Source of the DNA: Chamaelirium japonicum | Taxonomy: Eukaryota; Streptophyta; Magnoliopsida; Liliales; Melanthiaceae | Reading direction: 5' to 3' | Length of the DNA stretch: 64,000 nt | NCBI GenBank assembly: GCA_947650365.1 | Contig: CANTAL010000143.1 | Span: 1-64,000 of the forward strand | Shown here: positions 62,201-64,000 of the stretch, one piece after another | How the letters are laid out: each line of letters starts with the position of its first letter | How positions within the stretch are numbered: position 1 is the stretch's first letter | Position numbers and translations under genes: made by a program | The notes under the pieces: generated by a model | What the model was told of the DNA's origin: nothing | Seen by the model: only the letters and a program-made list of their open reading frames with translations | Databases searched by the model: none

Positions 62201-64000
62201 ACGATCCATTCTAATTCCTTCGTACGATCCATTCTAATTCATTCGTACGATCCATTCTAATTCATTCGTACAATCTATTCTAATTCATTCGTACGAATGG
62301 ATACATTCGTGTGAATGAATTAGAATGGATCGTACGAATGAGTAAGAATGGATCGTACGAATGAAATAGAATGGATTGCACGAATGAATTAGAATGGATC
62401 GTACGAATGAATTAGAATGGATCGTGTGAAAGAATTAGAATGGATTGTATGAATGAATTAGAATGGATCGTATGAAGGAATTAGAATGGATCGTACGAAT
62501 GAATTAGAATGGATCGTACGAATGAATTAGAATAGATCGTACGAATGAATTAGAATAGATCGTACGAATGAATTAGAATGGATCGTGTGAAAGAATTAGA
62601 ATGGATCGTACGAATGAATTACGATGGATCGTGCGAATGAATTAGAATGGATCGTACGAATGAATTAGAATGGATCGTGCTAATGAATTAGAATTGATCG
62701 AACGAATGAATTAGCATGGATCGTGCATTCATACGATCCATTCTAATTCATTCGTAAGATCCATTCTAATTTATTCGTACGATCCATTCTAATTCATTCG
62801 TACGATCCATTCTTATTCATTCGCACGAATGTATCCATTGTAGTTCATTCGTACGATCCATTCTAATTCATTCGTACGATCCATTCTAATTCATTCATAC
62901 GATCTATTCTAATTCATTCATACAATCCATTCTAATTCTTTCACACGATCCATTCTAAATCATTCATACGATCCATTCTAATTCATTCGCACAATCCATT
63001 CTATTTCATTCGTACGATCCATTCTTACTCATTCGTATGATCCATTCTAATTTATTCGCACGAATGTATCCATTCTAATCCATTCGTACGATCCATTCTA
63101 ATCCATTCGTACGATCCATTCAAATTCATTCGCATGAATGTAACCATTCTAATTCATTCATTTGATCCATTCTGATTCATTCGTACGATCCATTCTAATT
63201 CATTCGTCCGATCCATTCTAATTCATTCGCACGAATGTATCCATTCTAAACCATTCATACGATCCATTCTAATTTATTCGTACGATCCATTCTAATTCAT
63301 TCGTAAGATCCATTCTAATTCATTCGTATGATCCATTCTAATTCATTCGTATGATCCATTCTAATTCATTCGTAAGATCCATTCTAATTCATTCATACGA
63401 TCCATTCTAATTCATTCGTACAATCCATTCTAATTCATTCGCACGAATGTATCCATTCTAGTTCATTCGTATGATCCATTCTAATTCATTCGTACAATCC
63501 ATTCTAATTCATTCGCATGATCCATTCTAATTTATTTGTACGATCCATTCTAATTCATTCATACGATCCATTCTAATTCATTCGTACGATCCATTCTAAT
63601 TCATTCGCACAAATATATCCATTCTAATTCATTCGTACGATCCATTCTAATTCATTCGCACGATCCATTCTAATTCATTCGTACGATCCATTCTAATTCT
63701 TTCACACGATCCATTCTAATTCATTCGTACGATCCATTCTAATTCATTCGCACGATCCATTCTAATTCATTCATACAATGCATTCTAATTCTTTCACACG
63801 ATCCATTCTAATTCATTCGTACGATCCATTCTAATTCATTCGTACAATCCATTCTATTTCATTTGTACGATCCATTCTTACTCATTCGTATGATCCATTC
63901 TAATTCATTCGTACGATCCATTCTAATTCATTTGTACGATCCATTCTAATTCTTTCACACGATCCATTCTAATTCATTCGTAGGATCCATTCTAATTCAT
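53264..64000. repeat. 14-kb higher-order repeat, copy 2 (cut by window edge)
   Basis: Corresponds to about 39,270-50,030 of copy 1, including the same order of orientation blocks. It carries about 350 bp extra near 58,215-58,570 and lacks the inverted block at 45,980-46,285 of copy 1. Confidence 0.85.

Larger units (their letters stand above)
34530..64000. repeat. Palindrome-cored 23/28-bp satellite array with alternating orientation (29.5 kb, continues past edge)
   Basis: The basic unit is 23 bp, GAATGAATTAG followed by AATGGATCGTAC. A 28-bp form has AATGGATACATTCGTGC in the second half and occurs every few units. Nothing else interrupts the array. Plus-reading blocks alternate with reverse-complement blocks. 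Main switch points, approximately: 34,988; 35,584; 35,815; 36,705; 38,276; 38,504; 40,034; 40,690; 44,402; 45,258; 45,980; 46,285; 47,640; 48,297; 48,733; 50,318; 50,516; 51,558; 51,752; 52,294; 52,645; 53,116; 54,067; 54,750; 58,800; 59,659; 61,636; 62,293; 62,725. There are also tiny inverted islets near 41,830, 46,480 and 55,820. The first block (34,530-34,988) reads plus. Unit copies differ mostly at CG positions. The three longer ORFs inside are by-products of the repeat. Confidence 0.95.

Noticed and set aside
34530-64000. CRISPR-like array
   Set aside because: Units are contiguous, with no unique spacers, in a plant genome full of retrotransposons.
34530-64000. CENP-B box in the satellite
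   Set aside because: TTCGTACGAATG matches the first half of the pattern (TTCG, then A four bases later), but the required CGGG is absent.

Overview
This window is plant nuclear heterochromatin. It has no host gene, no tRNA or rRNA gene and no CRISPR array. It holds a stack of nested LTR retrotransposons (1-34,529) against the edge of a very long short-unit satellite array (34,530-64,000). The plant assignment rests on the element families: a chromodomain Ty3/gypsy element of Tekay/Del type, Ty1/copia elements with initiator-Met tRNA primer sites, and a second Ty3/gypsy with TGTTGGGGG...GAACA LTR ends. I cannot name the species.

The nesting is read from LTR ends, target-site duplications (TSDs) and interrupted frames. 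(1) Element H is a Ty3/gypsy on the minus strand, next to or inserted in the satellite. Its 5' LTR is 33,456-34,529. Its gag runs leftward from 33,407, is broken by element G, and resumes at 885 to leave the window at base 1. (2) Element G (886-32,933, minus, TSD GTTAG) is a Tekay-type chromovirus with 3.6-kb LTRs. (3) Element A (6,313-26,296, plus, TSD CAAAC) is a Ty1/copia element inserted in the RNase H part of G pol. (4) Element B (9,936-19,931, plus, TSD AGATA, one copy now ATATA) is a member of the same copia family as A, inserted in A's untranslated leader. Without their guests A and B are each about 10.0 kb and G is about 12.1 kb. H gag is open throughout. G pol is open on both sides of its guest, with one likely gag frameshift and a probable 115-nt intron. 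A and B both carry stops and frameshifts.

The right 29.5 kb is one uninterrupted satellite with a unit of about 23 bp (GAATGAATTAG then AATGGATCGTAC) mixed with a 28-bp variant. Unlike a normal head-to-tail satellite, it flips orientation about thirty times. Many flips lie exactly on the unit's self-complementary CGTACG core. On top of this there is a head-to-tail duplication of about 14.0 kb (about 39.27-53.26 kb, and 53.26 kb to the window edge) and a local tandem duplication of about 1.24 kb (49.7-52.2 kb). This palindrome-cored, orientation-switching satellite is the most unusual thing in the window.

The elements do not form a pathway. They record successive insertions: satellite and H, then G, then A, then B. 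LTR divergence does not follow that order, because the outer element G has more similar LTRs than its guests by my hand count.
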